A stretch of DNA of 64,000 bases from CAVPEV01 sp963703555 (GTDB lineage: Bacteria; Actinomycetota; Actinomycetes; Actinomycetales; Cellulomonadaceae): assembly GCA_963703555.1 (NCBI GenBank), contig CAVPEV010000017.1:25625-89624 (forward strand). Reading direction: 5' to 3'. Below, piece by piece: positions 43,491-52,607 of this stretch. Position numbers and translations under genes: made by a program. A model generated the notes under the pieces. It did not search any database, had not been told where the DNA came from, and was given only the letters and a program-made list of their open reading frames with translations. Every line of letters begins with the position of its first letter. Positions within the stretch are counted from its first letter, which is position 1.

Positions 43491-44573
43491 ATGGGACAGG
43501 TGACATCAGTGCGCACCGTCCCGGCGTTCAGCGCGGCGCTGGTCCACCGTCCGGAGGAGTCCGGGCTGGTCGACCGGTACGGGCGCGTCGCACGTGACCT
43601 CCGGGTCTCCCTGACCGACCGGTGCAACCTGCGCTGTGCCTACTGCATGCCGGCCGAAGGCCTCGAGTGGATGCCGCACGAGCAGGCGCTCACGGACCAG
43701 GAGGTCATCCGGCTCGTCACCGTCGCAGTCACCCGGCTCGGGGTCCGGGAGGTGCGGTTCACCGGCGGTGAGCCACTGCTGCGCAAGGGCCTGGAGCGCA
43801 TCGTCGCCGCCACCACCGCGCTGCGGACCGTGGACGGCCTGCCGCCCGAGACCTCGCTCACGACGAACGGGCTGGGTCTGGACAAGCGCGCGGCCCGGCT
43901 GGCTGCAGCGGGCCTGACCAGGGTGAACGTCTCGCTGGACAGCCTGCGCCGGGAACGCTATGCCGCCCTGGCCCGCCGGGACCGTCTGCCCGACGTGCTG
44001 TCCGGCCTGCGTGCCGCCGACGCGGCGGGGTTGCGCCCGATCAAGGTCAACACGGTGCTCATGCGCGGGATCAACGACGACGAGGCCGTCGATCTGCTCG
44101 GCTGGAGCATCGAGCACGGCTATCACCTGCGGTTCATCGAGCAGATGCCGCTGGGACCCGTGCACACGTGGGACCGGTCGCAGATGGTCACCGCCGAGGA
44201 GATCCTTGCCGGTCTGTCCGCGGTCTACCACCTCGTCCCCCTCGACCCGCACGTTCGCGCGGGTGCCCCCGCCGAGACGTGGAGGGTCGCGGGCACCGGT
44301 GAACCACCCGCCACCGTCGGCATCGTCGGCGCGGTCACCCGCCCGTTCTGCGCCGACTGCGACCGCACCCGGCTCACCGCCGACGGCCAGGTCCGCGACT
44401 GCCTGTTCTCCGACCGTGAGACGGACCTGCGCGGCCTGCTGCGCTCCGGCGCGGATGACGACACGATCGCGGACACCTGGCGGGCCGCGATGTGGAGCAA
44501 GCGCGCCGGGCACGGCATCGACGACCCGGGCTTCCTGCAGCCCCATCGCCCGATGAGCGCCATCGGCGGCTGA
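43491..44573 (+). CDS. moaA: GTP 3',8-cyclase MoaA
   Basis: A 360-residue radical-SAM enzyme for the first step of molybdenum cofactor synthesis. The N-terminal 4Fe-4S cluster is CNLRCAYC, then RFTGGEPLLRKGLERIVAAT, NVSLDSLRRERYAALARRD and NTVLMRGINDDEAVDLLGW. The C-terminal cluster has CADCDRTRLTADGQVRDCLF. Length is standard. Its location beside a molybdopterin oxidoreductase operon suggests supply for that enzyme; moaC, moeA and others are not in the window. Confidence 0.94.
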   Translation: MGQVTSVRTVPAFSAALVHRPEESGLVDRYGRVARDLRVSLTDRCNLRCAYCMPAEGLEWMPHEQALTDQEVIRLVTVAVTRLGVREVRFTGGEPLLRKGLERIVAATTALRTVDGLPPETSLTTNGLGLDKRAARLAAAGLTRVNVSLDSLRRERYAALARRDRLPDVLSGLRAADAAGLRPIKVNTVLMRGINDDEAVDLLGWSIEHGYHLRFIEQMPLGPVHTWDRSQMVTAEEILAGLSAVYHLVPLDPHVRAGAPAETWRVAGTGEPPATVGIVGAVTRPFCADCDRTRLTADGQVRDCLFSDRETDLRGLLRSGADDDTIADTWRAAMWSKRAGHGIDDPGFLQPHRPMSAIGG

Positions 44574-44809
44574 TACGGCCCTGATAAAGCACAATCGTGA
44601 GTGGCCCGTCGTGGTGGGTTGCGTGCCGGTGGTGGACTGGTTCAGGGCAGGCGACGGATTGTGCCCGGGAGGAACCGCTGCGGTTCACAACTGGGCGCGT
44701 CTCAGGGTGTTATTCACGGCGCCTACCATCCGAATCTGAAGAGTTCGAGTCGTGCGACGGTGCGGCCACCGCCGGCGACGCTCGGGCAAGCACGAGGGCC
44801 GGCCCGGCC

Positions 44810-45052
44810 GTCCACGACGACCTTGTGCAGCGCACCTTCCGCCGCGCGGTGATCCCCGCCGGGCCGAACGGGCCGGGCACGATCTGCCACTCGGACCGCG
44901 GGTCGCACTTTCGAGCAGGGTCCTACCTGCGGGTGCTGTGCCACACCGGCGTCACCGGCTCGATGTGCCGGGTCGGGGCCAACGGGGACAAGGCCGCCAC
45001 GGAGGTCTTCTTCGCCCTGCTGCAGAAGAACGTGCTGAACCGACGCTGCGGG
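44810..45052 (+). pseudogene. Decayed IS3-type transposase fragment
   Basis: About 80 codons encode part of an IS3-family OrfB integrase core: DDLVQRTFRRAVIPAG, ICHSDRGSHFRAGSYLRVL and a degenerate TGSMCRVGANGDKAATEVFF, then ALLQKNVLNRR. Intact relatives read close to GSMGRVGAAGDNAAMESFF here; the asparagine, and the glutamate of the catalytic DDE (MESF), are altered. Both ends are missing, no terminal repeats are found, and the frame runs on into tRNA sequence. The fragment lies 23 nt from the 3' end of tRNA-Leu. The preceding 236 nt after moaA show only an AT-richer pocket. Confidence 0.8.
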
Positions 45053-45074
45053 GATTTGACCTGCGGTAACAGTG

Positions 45075-45158
45075 TGTCCGGAAGGGGACTTGAACCCCTA
45101 CGCCCTATACGGGCACTAGCACCTCAAGCTAGCGCGTCTGCCATTCCGCCACCCGGAC
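45075..45158 (-). tRNA. tRNA-Leu (anticodon GAG)
   Basis: An 84-nt class II tRNA on the minus strand. The acceptor stem pairs GTCCGGG with TCCGGAC (one G-U), the anticodon stem CTAGC/GCTAG encloses TTGAGGT with anticodon GAG, a long variable arm follows (TGCCCGTATAGGGCG), and the T arm is GGGGTTCAAGTCCCC. The CCA end is not encoded. It reads CUC and CUU leucine codons. Confidence 0.96.
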
Positions 45159-45285
45159 GGGTGTGCCCCGCCGAGCGCGCGGACGAGCCACGCGACCCCT
45201 CGGGCGCGGGCTGCAACATACCACGGGGCGTTGGTCCGGCACGGGGGGCAGCACCGGCGCAGACTGTGCCCAGACAGGAGGAGTG

Positions 45286-46554
45286 ATGACCATCTACCGC
45301 GGCCCTGGGGAGCACCCGGTGCCCCCCCGTCGCGTCGCCGGGTACCGTCCGCAGGAGCGCCGGGTCGCCGCGGTAGCAGCGTCGGGCATGGGGCCTGGCA
45401 GCGAGGACGTGCCACGCTGGCTGCGGACCATGGCCGGGGTGGCCTGGCGGCTGCTGGTGGTCGTCGCCGCCGTCGCCCTGGTCTTCTATGCGACGTCCCA
45501 GGTGACGCTGCTGTTCATCGCGGTGTTCCTGGCCCTGGTGTTCACCGCTGTGCTGCGACCCGCGGTGGACCGGATGGCCCGGGTGATGCCGCGCTTCCTC
45601 GCCACCGCCCTCGGTCTGCTGCTCGGCCTCGTGGTGTTCGCCGGGATGCTCACCTACGTCGGGTTCTCCGTCGCCAACCAGTGGAACGACCTGTCGAGCC
45701 AGTTCACCACCGGCATCAGCCAGATCATCGACTTCCTGGAGCACGGTCCGCTGCCGCTCACCATCACCAACGACCAGATCAACAGCTGGATCAGCCAGGG
45801 CCAGGCCTGGGTCACCCAGCATTCGGGCCAGATCGCGTCGCAGGCCGCCTCCAGCATCGGCTCCGTGGCCGAGGCGTTCACCGCCCTGGCCCTGGCAGTC
45901 TTCTGCTCAGTCTTCTTCCTGGCCCGCGGCCAGGACATGTGGGCGTGGTTCCTCGCCCAGCTGCCGCACCGGCACCGCAGGCCCTGGCGCGTCGCAGGGA
46001 CCGCCGGCTGGTACACCTTCTCCGGCTACACCCGCGGCACCGTGATCGTCGCCGTGTCCGACGGGCTGCTCGCCTTCATCCTGCTGTCCGTCATCCGGGT
46101 GCCGCTGGCCGCGCCGCTGGCGGTTCTGGTCCTGCTCGGCGCATTCATCCCGCTCATCGGGGCCCCGACCGCGATGGTCGTGGCGATGATCGTCGCGTTG
46201 GCCACCGGCGGAGTGATCAAGGCCGCCATGGTCGGCATCGGCATCGCCCTCATCGGTCAGTTCGAAGGGCACGTGCTGCAGCCGCTGGTGATGGGCCGGC
46301 AGGTGGCCCTGCATCCCGTCGTGGTCGCCCTCGCGGTGGCCGGCGGCACCCTGACGGCCGGCATCCTCGGTGCGGTCATCGCGGTGCCGCTGGTGGCGGT
46401 GGTCTGGTCGGTGTTCTCCCGGTTGCGTCCCCTCGAGCCGGAGCCCGAGGAGGAGGACGACCCGGACGACGAGCCGCTGGTCGTGCGTACCGACGGGCCG
46501 GCCGGGGACGGGCTCGCCGGGTCGGACGGCGTGGCGGCCGGCTCCGACCGGTGA
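45286..46554 (+). CDS. AI-2E family permease
   Basis: A 422-residue membrane protein of the AI-2 exporter-like superfamily (YdiK/TqsA/PerM type). It has a cytosolic N-terminus of about 45 residues, seven to eight helices (VALVFYATSQVTLLFIAVFL, ALGLLLGLVVFAGMLTYVGF), a soluble middle part and the conserved IPLIGAPTAMVVAMIVALA and VIGQFEGHVLQPLVMG-like core (IGQFEGHVLQPLVMGRQVAL). The tail is acidic. Members transport various ions or small molecules; the AI-2 name is not evidence of quorum sensing. The ATG follows AGGAGG by 5 nt. Confidence 0.87.
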   Translation: MTIYRGPGEHPVPPRRVAGYRPQERRVAAVAASGMGPGSEDVPRWLRTMAGVAWRLLVVVAAVALVFYATSQVTLLFIAVFLALVFTAVLRPAVDRMARVMPRFLATALGLLLGLVVFAGMLTYVGFSVANQWNDLSSQFTTGISQIIDFLEHGPLPLTITNDQINSWISQGQAWVTQHSGQIASQAASSIGSVAEAFTALALAVFCSVFFLARGQDMWAWFLAQLPHRHRRPWRVAGTAGWYTFSGYTRGTVIVAVSDGLLAFILLSVIRVPLAAPLAVLVLLGAFIPLIGAPTAMVVAMIVALATGGVIKAAMVGIGIALIGQFEGHVLQPLVMGRQVALHPVVVALAVAGGTLTAGILGAVIAVPLVAVVWSVFSRLRPLEPEPEEEDDPDDEPLVVRTDGPAGDGLAGSDGVAAGSDR

Positions 46555-46562
46555 GCCGCCCG

Positions 46563-46592
46563 GGTGGTGGACGGTCCTGCCGGCCGACCACC
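46563..46592. terminator. Hairpin between convergent genes
   Basis: GGTGGT (46563-46568) and ACCACC (46587-46592) pair across a GC-rich loop in the 49-nt gap between the AI-2E permease and the DapA-like gene. Confidence 0.3.
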
Positions 46593-46603
46593 GCTCGCGC
46601 GCG

Positions 46604-47512
46604 TCAGCCGGCCAGCGGCACCTGTGCGGCCAGGTCGGCGAGGGCTCGTTCCAGGTCGGCACGTGCCTGCGGCCCGGGTACGAGCAGCGGGGCGGGCAGT
46701 GCCCCGGTGTGCAGGCCGAGGATCTCCCCGGCGAGGTGCAGGATGCGCGGTCCGCCGTGTGCGTCGACCAGCGAGATGACCGGGGCCAGCAGGGCGGCGG
46801 CCGCGGTGGCGGCCGCCGCGTCCCGGGCACCGGCGGCACGGGCCAGCGCGACGCACGGACCGGGCAGCACCGACGCCAGGCCCGAGTGCCACGTCCGCGC
46901 TCCGACGAGAAGGGCCTGGTAGGCGTGCGCGTCCCCGCTGAACCCGACCTCCACGCCGGCCGGCACGTGGTCGAGGAGCCAGCGGGCCCGCGCCCGCACG
47001 TCGTCGCGATCGGAGCCGCGGTCCTTGATGCCACCGATCCCCGGCAGGGCCGCGATCGTCGCCAGCGTGGCCAGGTCCAGCTCGACCCGGGTGGCCGACG
47101 GGTTGTGGTACGCCCAGACCGGTCGGTCGGCGGCGGCGCCGGCGGCCCGGTACAGCTCGACCGCCTCCCGGGCGGTCAGCGGGAGATAGGACGTCGTGGG
47201 GAGCAGGAGGGCGTCGGCGCCCGCGCGCTGGGCGTCGTCGACATAGCCGAGCACCCCCTCAGTGGTCAGCGCCCCGACTCCGGCTAGCACGGGCACTCGC
47301 CCGTCGACCGTCCCGACCGCCGTCTCGACAACCTGCCGACGCTGGCGGCGGTCGAGGTAGGCGAACCCGCCGGTGCTACCGAGCAGGGCGATGCCGTCCA
47401 CACCGGTGCGCACGGCGCGGTCGGCGAGGGCCGCCAGCGCCTCGGCACCGACCTCTCCCTGCGGGGTGCGCGGGGTGGGCAGGAAGGCGACGACGGCTCC
47501 AAGCAGCGGCAC
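46604..47512 (-). CDS. DapA-family aldolase/dehydratase
   Basis: A 302-residue class I aldolase of the dihydrodipicolinate synthase superfamily. Seen are LLGSTGGFAYLDRRQRRQVV (the GTTGE loop as GSTGG), VPVLAGVGALTTEGVLGYVD, VWAYHNPSATRVELDL with the catalytic tyrosine, and IGGIKDRGSD with the Schiff-base lysine. Because the GTTGE loop is altered, it is more likely a sugar-acid or pyruvate aldolase than lysine-pathway DapA. Substrate is unknown. The GTG lies 6 nt after TACGGT. Confidence 0.85.
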   Translation of the reverse strand: MPLLGAVVAFLPTPRTPQGEVGAEALAALADRAVRTGVDGIALLGSTGGFAYLDRRQRRQVVETAVGTVDGRVPVLAGVGALTTEGVLGYVDDAQRAGADALLLPTTSYLPLTAREAVELYRAAGAAADRPVWAYHNPSATRVELDLATLATIAALPGIGGIKDRGSDRDDVRARARWLLDHVPAGVEVGFSGDAHAYQALLVGARTWHSGLASVLPGPCVALARAAGARDAAAATAAAALLAPVISLVDAHGGPRILHLAGEILGLHTGALPAPLLVPGPQARADLERALADLAAQVPLAG

Positions 47513-47518
47513 GTCCCC

Positions 47519-47524
47519 ACCGTA
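47519..47524 (-). promoter_or_regulatory. -10 motif of a leaderless DapA-like promoter
   Basis: TACGGT on the minus strand lies 6 nt before the GTG at 47512, in the short gap after dnaE2. Confidence 0.45.
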
Positions 47525-47560
47525 GCGGCGTCCCGGGCCGTCGGCCGGGTGGCCCGCGGG

Positions 47561-50500
47561 TCAGCGGAAGTCCCGGGAGGCGGTGGGCACCCGCAGCGAC
47601 AACGGCGCCAGGTGCTCGGCGACCAGGTTGGTCGCGCCGTCCGCCCGCTCCACCCGGCCACGCACGACGAGCGCCGGGGAGGACCGGGCGACCTGTCGGA
47701 ACCGCCGCCACAGCCCCGCCGAACACACGACGTTGAGCAGCCCGGTCTCGTCCTCCAGGGACAGGAACGTCACGCCTGCGGCGGTGCCGGGCCGTTGGCG
47801 GTGGGTGACGACGCCGGCCACCGCGACCCGCCGGTCCGCGGCACCCCGGTACACGTCCACCACCCGCAGCACGCCGGCGGCGTCCAGGCCCGGGCGGACG
47901 AACTGGGTCGGGTAGGAGTCGGTCGACACACCGGTCGCCCACACGTCCGCGACGGCGAGCTCGACGTCGCTCATCCCCGGCAGGGTGGGCGCCTGCACAC
48001 CGACGGACACGCCCGGCAGCGTGTGCGGACCTTCCTGGGCGAGCGCCCCTGCGGCCCACAGCGCCTCCCGCCGGGTCGCGCCCAGGCTGTCCAGGGCACC
48101 CGCGGTGGCGAGCGCCTCGACCTGGGCGGTGGACAGGGACACCCGGCGGACCAGGTCGCGTAGGTCGGCGAACGGCCCGCGGGCCGTGCGCTCCTCGACG
48201 ATCCGCCGCGCGTCGTCCTCACCGATCCCACGGACCGCCGCCAGCCCCATCCGCACCCCGAGGGAGCGGGGCGTCGCACGCTCCCCCGGCGGGGCGGCCG
48301 GTCCCGCCGGCCCCGCACCCGCACGGCCCGACCCGGCGGCACGGGCTCCTGGCGAACGGTCCGCACCGCCGTCACCGGACGCCAGGGGTAGCGGCACCAG
48401 GGCCGGCTCACCGCCAGGAGCCGTCGGACGCAGGCGCTCGACCTGCGCCTGCGCGCCGGACGCCTGTACGTCCGGGCGCGCCACCAGCAGGCCGTGCCGT
48501 CGGGCGTCGGCCGCGAGGGTCTGCGGCGTGTAGAACCCCATGGGTTGTGCGGCCAGCACCCCGGCGTAGAACGCGGCGGGATGGTGCACCTTCAGCCACG
48601 CGCTGGCGTAGACGAGGTAGGCGAACGAGTAGGCGTGCGACTCGGGGAAGCCGAAGTCGGCGAAGGCCTTGAGCTTGTCGTAGATCTCCTCCCGGGCAGC
48701 GGCGTCGATGCCGTTGCGAGCCATGCCGGCCATCAGCCGGTCCCGCAGCGCCGCCATGCGCTCCGCCGAACGCTTGGACCCCATGGCGCGGCGCAGCTGG
48801 TCGGACTCGGCCGGGGTGAAGTCCGCGGCGTCGATCGCCATCTGCATGAGCTGTTCCTGGAACAACGGCACACCCAGCGTGCGCTCGAGGGCTCTCCTCA
48901 GCCGGGGGTGCGGGTAGGTCACCGGCTCCCGGCCCTGGTAGCGCTCGATGTACGGGTGCACCGAACCGCCCTGGATCGGGCCGGGCCGGATGAGGGCGAC
49001 CTCGACGACGATGCCGTAGAAGTCACGGGGCTGCAGACGCGGCAGGGTGCCCATCTGGGCCCGGGACTCCACCTGGAACACCCCCACGGTGTCGGCCGCG
49101 CAGAGCAGGTCGTACACGGCCGGGTCCTCCTGCGGCAGGCCGTGCAGCTCCAGATCCTCCCCCTCGTGCTCGGCGATCTGCTCGAACGCCAGCCGCAGGG
49201 CGGTGAGCATGCCCAGCCCCAGCAGGTCGAACTTCACCAGGCCGGCGTCGGCGCAGTCGTCCTTGTCCCACTGCAGCACGGTGCGCCCGGGCATCCGTGC
49301 CCACTCCACCGGGCACACCTCGATGACCGGCCGGTCGCACATGACCATGCCCCCGGAGTGGATGCCCAGGTGCCGGGGCAACCGCAGCAGACGCTCGGCC
49401 AGGTCGATGACCGGTTCGGGGATCTCGGCCAGCTCGCCCCCGTCGGTGGCGGAGATCGCCAGAGGGACGTCGTGGCGGTCGGGGGCGACGGGAGCGGACC
49501 GGTGCACGGTCCACCAGGGACTGGCCGGGTCGGTCCCGCGCAGGCTGGACCACCGCTCGATCCCCTTGCTCCAGGCGTCCTGCTGCCCGACGTCGTGGCC
49601 GAGGGCGCGGGCGGCGTCGCGCACGGCGGACCGGGGCCGGTAGGAGATGACGTCGGCGACCTGGGCGGCGTGCTCGCGCCCGTGTCGGGCGTAGACGTAC
49701 TGGATGACCTCCTCCCGTCGGCCGGACTCGATGTCGACGTCGATGTCCGGGGGCCCGTCGCGCTCCGGGGCGAGGAAGCGCTCGAACAGCAGCCCGTGGG
49801 CGACGGCGTCCACGGCGGTGACGTGCAGCGCGTAGCAGACCGCGGAGTTCGCCGCCGAGCCACGGCCCTGCGCGAGGATGTGGTTGCGGCGGCAGAAGTC
49901 GACGATGTCGTAGACGACGAGGAAGTACCCGGGGAAGTCGAGCTGTTCGATGACGTCCAGCTCGTGGGCGAGCTGGGCATAGGCGCCCGGCACCCGCTCG
50001 GCGTCGGGCGACCCGTAGACCTCCAGCGCACCGCGCCGTACCAGCTCGCGCAGCCAGGAGGCCTCGGTGTGGCCGTCCGGCACAGGGTAGGGCGGCAGGT
50101 GGGGTGCCACGAGCGCGAGGTCGAAGGCGCACTCGGCGGCTAGTGCTGCCGCCGTGGCCACCGCCTGGGGGTGCCGACGGTGCCAGGTGAGCATCTCGGC
50201 CGCCGAGCGCAGGTGGGCGGTGGGTGCACCGGGCAGCCAGCCGTCGAGCTCGTCCAGACCGGAGCGGGCCCGGATCGCAGCGAGAGCGGCGGCCAGGTCG
50301 GCGTCCCGCGGGGTGGCGTAGTGCACCCCCCCGGTGGCGACGAGCGGCAGGCCGGCAGCGAGGGCGAGGTCGGTCAGGGCGTCGTTGCGCTCGGAGTCGG
50401 CCGGGCCGCCGGCCTCGGTGACCTCGACCGCGACGTTGTCCCGCCCGAAGAGGGCGACGAGCCGGTCCAGCTCTGCCCCGGCTGCGGCAGCGCCGCCGGG

Positions 50501-51019
50501 ACCCACGCCGCCGTCGGGAGATCCTGCGGCCAGCGCCCGGCGCACCGACCCCTTGCGACAGCCGGTGAGCACGAGCCACTGCCCGGCGGCCTGCTCGGCC
50601 AGCTCCTCCCAGTGGTAGGCGGCCATCCCCTTGGTCCCGGTGGCCAGGTGGGCCGTCGCGATCGCCCGGGACAGCGCCCGGTAGCCATCCGGTCCACGGG
50701 CCAGGACCAGCAGGTGGGTGGCGCGCGGGTCGGGCACCCCGGTGGGCGGGTCGAGCACGGCCGGACCGGGGCGGCCCGTGCTCGGCCCGCCGGCCGGTAC
50801 CGGTAGACGCAGCTCCGCACCGAACACCGTGGGCAGCCCCACCGCCCGGGCGGCCTGGGCGAACCGCACCACGCCGTACAGGCCGTCGTGGTCGGTGAGG
50901 GCGAGCGCGGACAGGCCCAACCGGGCTGCCTCCGCCGTGAGCTCCTCGGGCTGGCTGGCGCCGTCGAGGAAGCTGAAGGCGGAGTGTGCGTGCAGCTCGG
51001 CGTAGCGCGGCTCAGTCAT
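47561..51019 (-). CDS. dnaE2: Error-prone DNA polymerase DnaE2
   Basis: A 1152-residue C-family polymerase for damage-induced translesion synthesis. The PHP domain begins YAELHAHSAFSFLDGASQPE and contains ALTDHDGLYGVVRFA. The catalytic aspartates lie in PPDIDVDIESGRREEVIQYV, and QGRGSAANSAVCYALHVT, GVPLFQEQLMQMAIDAADF and FGFPESHAYSFAYLVYASAW are further polymerase signatures. The C-terminus has an OB fold (VAVAGVVTHRQRPGTAAGVT). It overlaps imuB by 8 nt. DnaE2 works with ImuB and ImuA' and the beta clamp; a LexA box controls the set. Confidence 0.95.
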   Translation of the reverse strand: MTEPRYAELHAHSAFSFLDGASQPEELTAEAARLGLSALALTDHDGLYGVVRFAQAARAVGLPTVFGAELRLPVPAGGPSTGRPGPAVLDPPTGVPDPRATHLLVLARGPDGYRALSRAIATAHLATGTKGMAAYHWEELAEQAAGQWLVLTGCRKGSVRRALAAGSPDGGVGPGGAAAAGAELDRLVALFGRDNVAVEVTEAGGPADSERNDALTDLALAAGLPLVATGGVHYATPRDADLAAALAAIRARSGLDELDGWLPGAPTAHLRSAAEMLTWHRRHPQAVATAAALAAECAFDLALVAPHLPPYPVPDGHTEASWLRELVRRGALEVYGSPDAERVPGAYAQLAHELDVIEQLDFPGYFLVVYDIVDFCRRNHILAQGRGSAANSAVCYALHVTAVDAVAHGLLFERFLAPERDGPPDIDVDIESGRREEVIQYVYARHGREHAAQVADVISYRPRSAVRDAARALGHDVGQQDAWSKGIERWSSLRGTDPASPWWTVHRSAPVAPDRHDVPLAISATDGGELAEIPEPVIDLAERLLRLPRHLGIHSGGMVMCDRPVIEVCPVEWARMPGRTVLQWDKDDCADAGLVKFDLLGLGMLTALRLAFEQIAEHEGEDLELHGLPQEDPAVYDLLCAADTVGVFQVESRAQMGTLPRLQPRDFYGIVVEVALIRPGPIQGGSVHPYIERYQGREPVTYPHPRLRRALERTLGVPLFQEQLMQMAIDAADFTPAESDQLRRAMGSKRSAERMAALRDRLMAGMARNGIDAAAREEIYDKLKAFADFGFPESHAYSFAYLVYASAWLKVHHPAAFYAGVLAAQPMGFYTPQTLAADARRHGLLVARPDVQASGAQAQVERLRPTAPGGEPALVPLPLASGDGGADRSPGARAAGSGRAGAGPAGPAAPPGERATPRSLGVRMGLAAVRGIGEDDARRIVEERTARGPFADLRDLVRRVSLSTAQVEALATAGALDSLGATRREALWAAGALAQEGPHTLPGVSVGVQAPTLPGMSDVELAVADVWATGVSTDSYPTQFVRPGLDAAGVLRVVDVYRGAADRRVAVAGVVTHRQRPGTAAGVTFLSLEDETGLLNVVCSAGLWRRFRQVARSSPALVVRGRVERADGATNLVAEHLAPLSLRVPTASRDFR

Positions 51020-52607
51020 AGGTCGCCTCGCACGCCCAGCCGTCCGTACCGGCAGCGAGCAGCAGGGCCCGTCCGTCGTCGAGGGCGACCTGCACGTACG
51101 CCCGCCGCGGTCCGCCGGCCCACCACCGTTCGGCCAGCGGCCACGGGCCGGCCCACCCCACCACACCGACGTCACGATCCCCCACCCGCACCCGGGCCGG
51201 GGCGGCACTGAGCAGCCACCGGTCGTCGATGCGCACCGGTGCCCCACCGGCGTCCAGCACGTCGACGGGTTCCGCGGCCACCGGGACCGTGGCGGGGGCC
51301 GGTGCGGGCAACCGGCCCGGCCACGGTCGGTCGACCGGACGAGGCGGCGGTGTGCGGTCCCCCCACGGGCGCAGGTGCACCTGCGCCCGTGGGTCCCGGC
51401 CACCCTGGAGCACCGCGGTGAGCACCCCGTCGCCGCCGACCGTGGCCTGCACCCGGTCCAGGACGCGGTGGGCCCGCAGGTCTCCCCCGGACGGGCCACC
51501 CCACAACCGCCCCTGCTCGGCACCAGCCGGAGCGACCTCCTGGGCGGTCAAGGTGAGCCGCACGAGCGCCCCCGGCTCGGGATCCTCCGCGCGGCTCGGG
51601 ACTCGCCCGGCGGAGGTGTCGGTGAGCCAGCCCTCCAGCTGCCAGCGCACCCGGTCGGTGATCCGGGACGGGGACAGCCCTCCCGACAGGTCGGTCCGCC
51701 AGGTGCGCACGAGCTCGTCCCCGCTGCCGGTCCGCGCGGCGATCCGCAGCGACCCGCAGGTCACCCCGCGGTCCACCAGCACGGCGTGCAGCTGTTCGGC
51801 GAGCCGGCGTCCGGCGAACGTCGCGATGTCCACCCGCTGCGCGGGGGGGTCGAGCTCGCAGGTCACCTCCAGGTCCGCCTCGGGCCGGCGCCGCACCGGG
51901 GGGTGGGTGTCCTCGCCCCGGGCCAGCCGGTGCGCCCAGGCGCCGACCGGTCCGAACCGGGCGTGCACGTCGGCCTCCGGCAGGCCGGCCAGGGCGCCGA
52001 GCGTGCGCACCCCCAACCGGTCCAGCAGGTCGACGAGGATGTCGACCTGCTGGATCTCTCCGTCCCGGACCGCGCCATGCCCCAGGTCCGCGACCGGGCG
52101 CGGTGACAGGAACGCCCGTGATCCGCCCGCCGGGACGAGCAGGTCGGACCGGGCGGCGAGCACTGCGGCGAGCAGCCCGTCGGCGATCCCCACGTGACAC
52201 TCGTGACCGGTATGGTCGGCCACCACGGTGACGATCCGGTCGGCCAGCTCATCCTCGGACCCGTGGTAGCGGCTGGCCCCCGACGTCGGCAGCAGGAGCA
52301 GTCCCGGCCGGGCGACCTCGATCCCGGGGACGACCTCCTCGACCGCCACCGCCACCGGCTCGAACGCCCGCAGGTCCCGCACCGGGTCGGCGGCCAGCAG
52401 GGCCAGCTCGGGGCAGCACCCCTGGGCCTGCCTCTGCCGCATCCCGCGGCGCACCCCCTGCGCCCGGGCGAGCGCGGAGACGGCCGTGAGCCGGTGGCCG
52501 TCGTACACGGCAACGGGCCGTGCCGGGTCCAGGCCGCCGGTGCGGACCGCGGCCGCCACCGGCCAGTCGGGGACCCACACGACGGTGGTGCGCATCCCGG
52601 TGCTCAT
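51012..52607 (-). CDS. imuB: Y-family polymerase-like protein ImuB
   Basis: A 531-residue DinB-like protein lacking polymerase activity. The fold begins TVVWVPDWPVAAAVRTGGLD and contains VEEVVPGIEVARPGLLLLPT and SRYHGSEDELADRIVTVVAD; the catalytic DE pair expected near residue 105 is replaced by neutral residues (LLPTSGAS), the hallmark of ImuB. ImuB bridges DnaE2 to the sliding clamp. The C-terminal third is proline-rich. It overlaps imuA' by 4 nt at its start and dnaE2 by 8 nt at its end. Confidence 0.9.
   Translation of the reverse strand: MSTGMRTTVVWVPDWPVAAAVRTGGLDPARPVAVYDGHRLTAVSALARAQGVRRGMRQRQAQGCCPELALLAADPVRDLRAFEPVAVAVEEVVPGIEVARPGLLLLPTSGASRYHGSEDELADRIVTVVADHTGHECHVGIADGLLAAVLAARSDLLVPAGGSRAFLSPRPVADLGHGAVRDGEIQQVDILVDLLDRLGVRTLGALAGLPEADVHARFGPVGAWAHRLARGEDTHPPVRRRPEADLEVTCELDPPAQRVDIATFAGRRLAEQLHAVLVDRGVTCGSLRIAARTGSGDELVRTWRTDLSGGLSPSRITDRVRWQLEGWLTDTSAGRVPSRAEDPEPGALVRLTLTAQEVAPAGAEQGRLWGGPSGGDLRAHRVLDRVQATVGGDGVLTAVLQGGRDPRAQVHLRPWGDRTPPPRPVDRPWPGRLPAPAPATVPVAAEPVDVLDAGGAPVRIDDRWLLSAAPARVRVGDRDVGVVGWAGPWPLAERWWAGGPRRAYVQVALDDGRALLLAAGTDGWACEATYD

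Noticed and set aside
44597..44809. Upstream part of the open frame that includes the transposase fragment
   Set aside because: No transposase similarity before about codon 72 and no codon pattern like neighbouring genes, so the gene call is limited to the recognisable fragment.
45163..45285. Longer N-terminus for the AI-2E permease
   Set aside because: The extension starts at the tRNA-Leu gene edge, lacks similarity, and the ATG at 45286 has an AGGAGG ribosome binding site.
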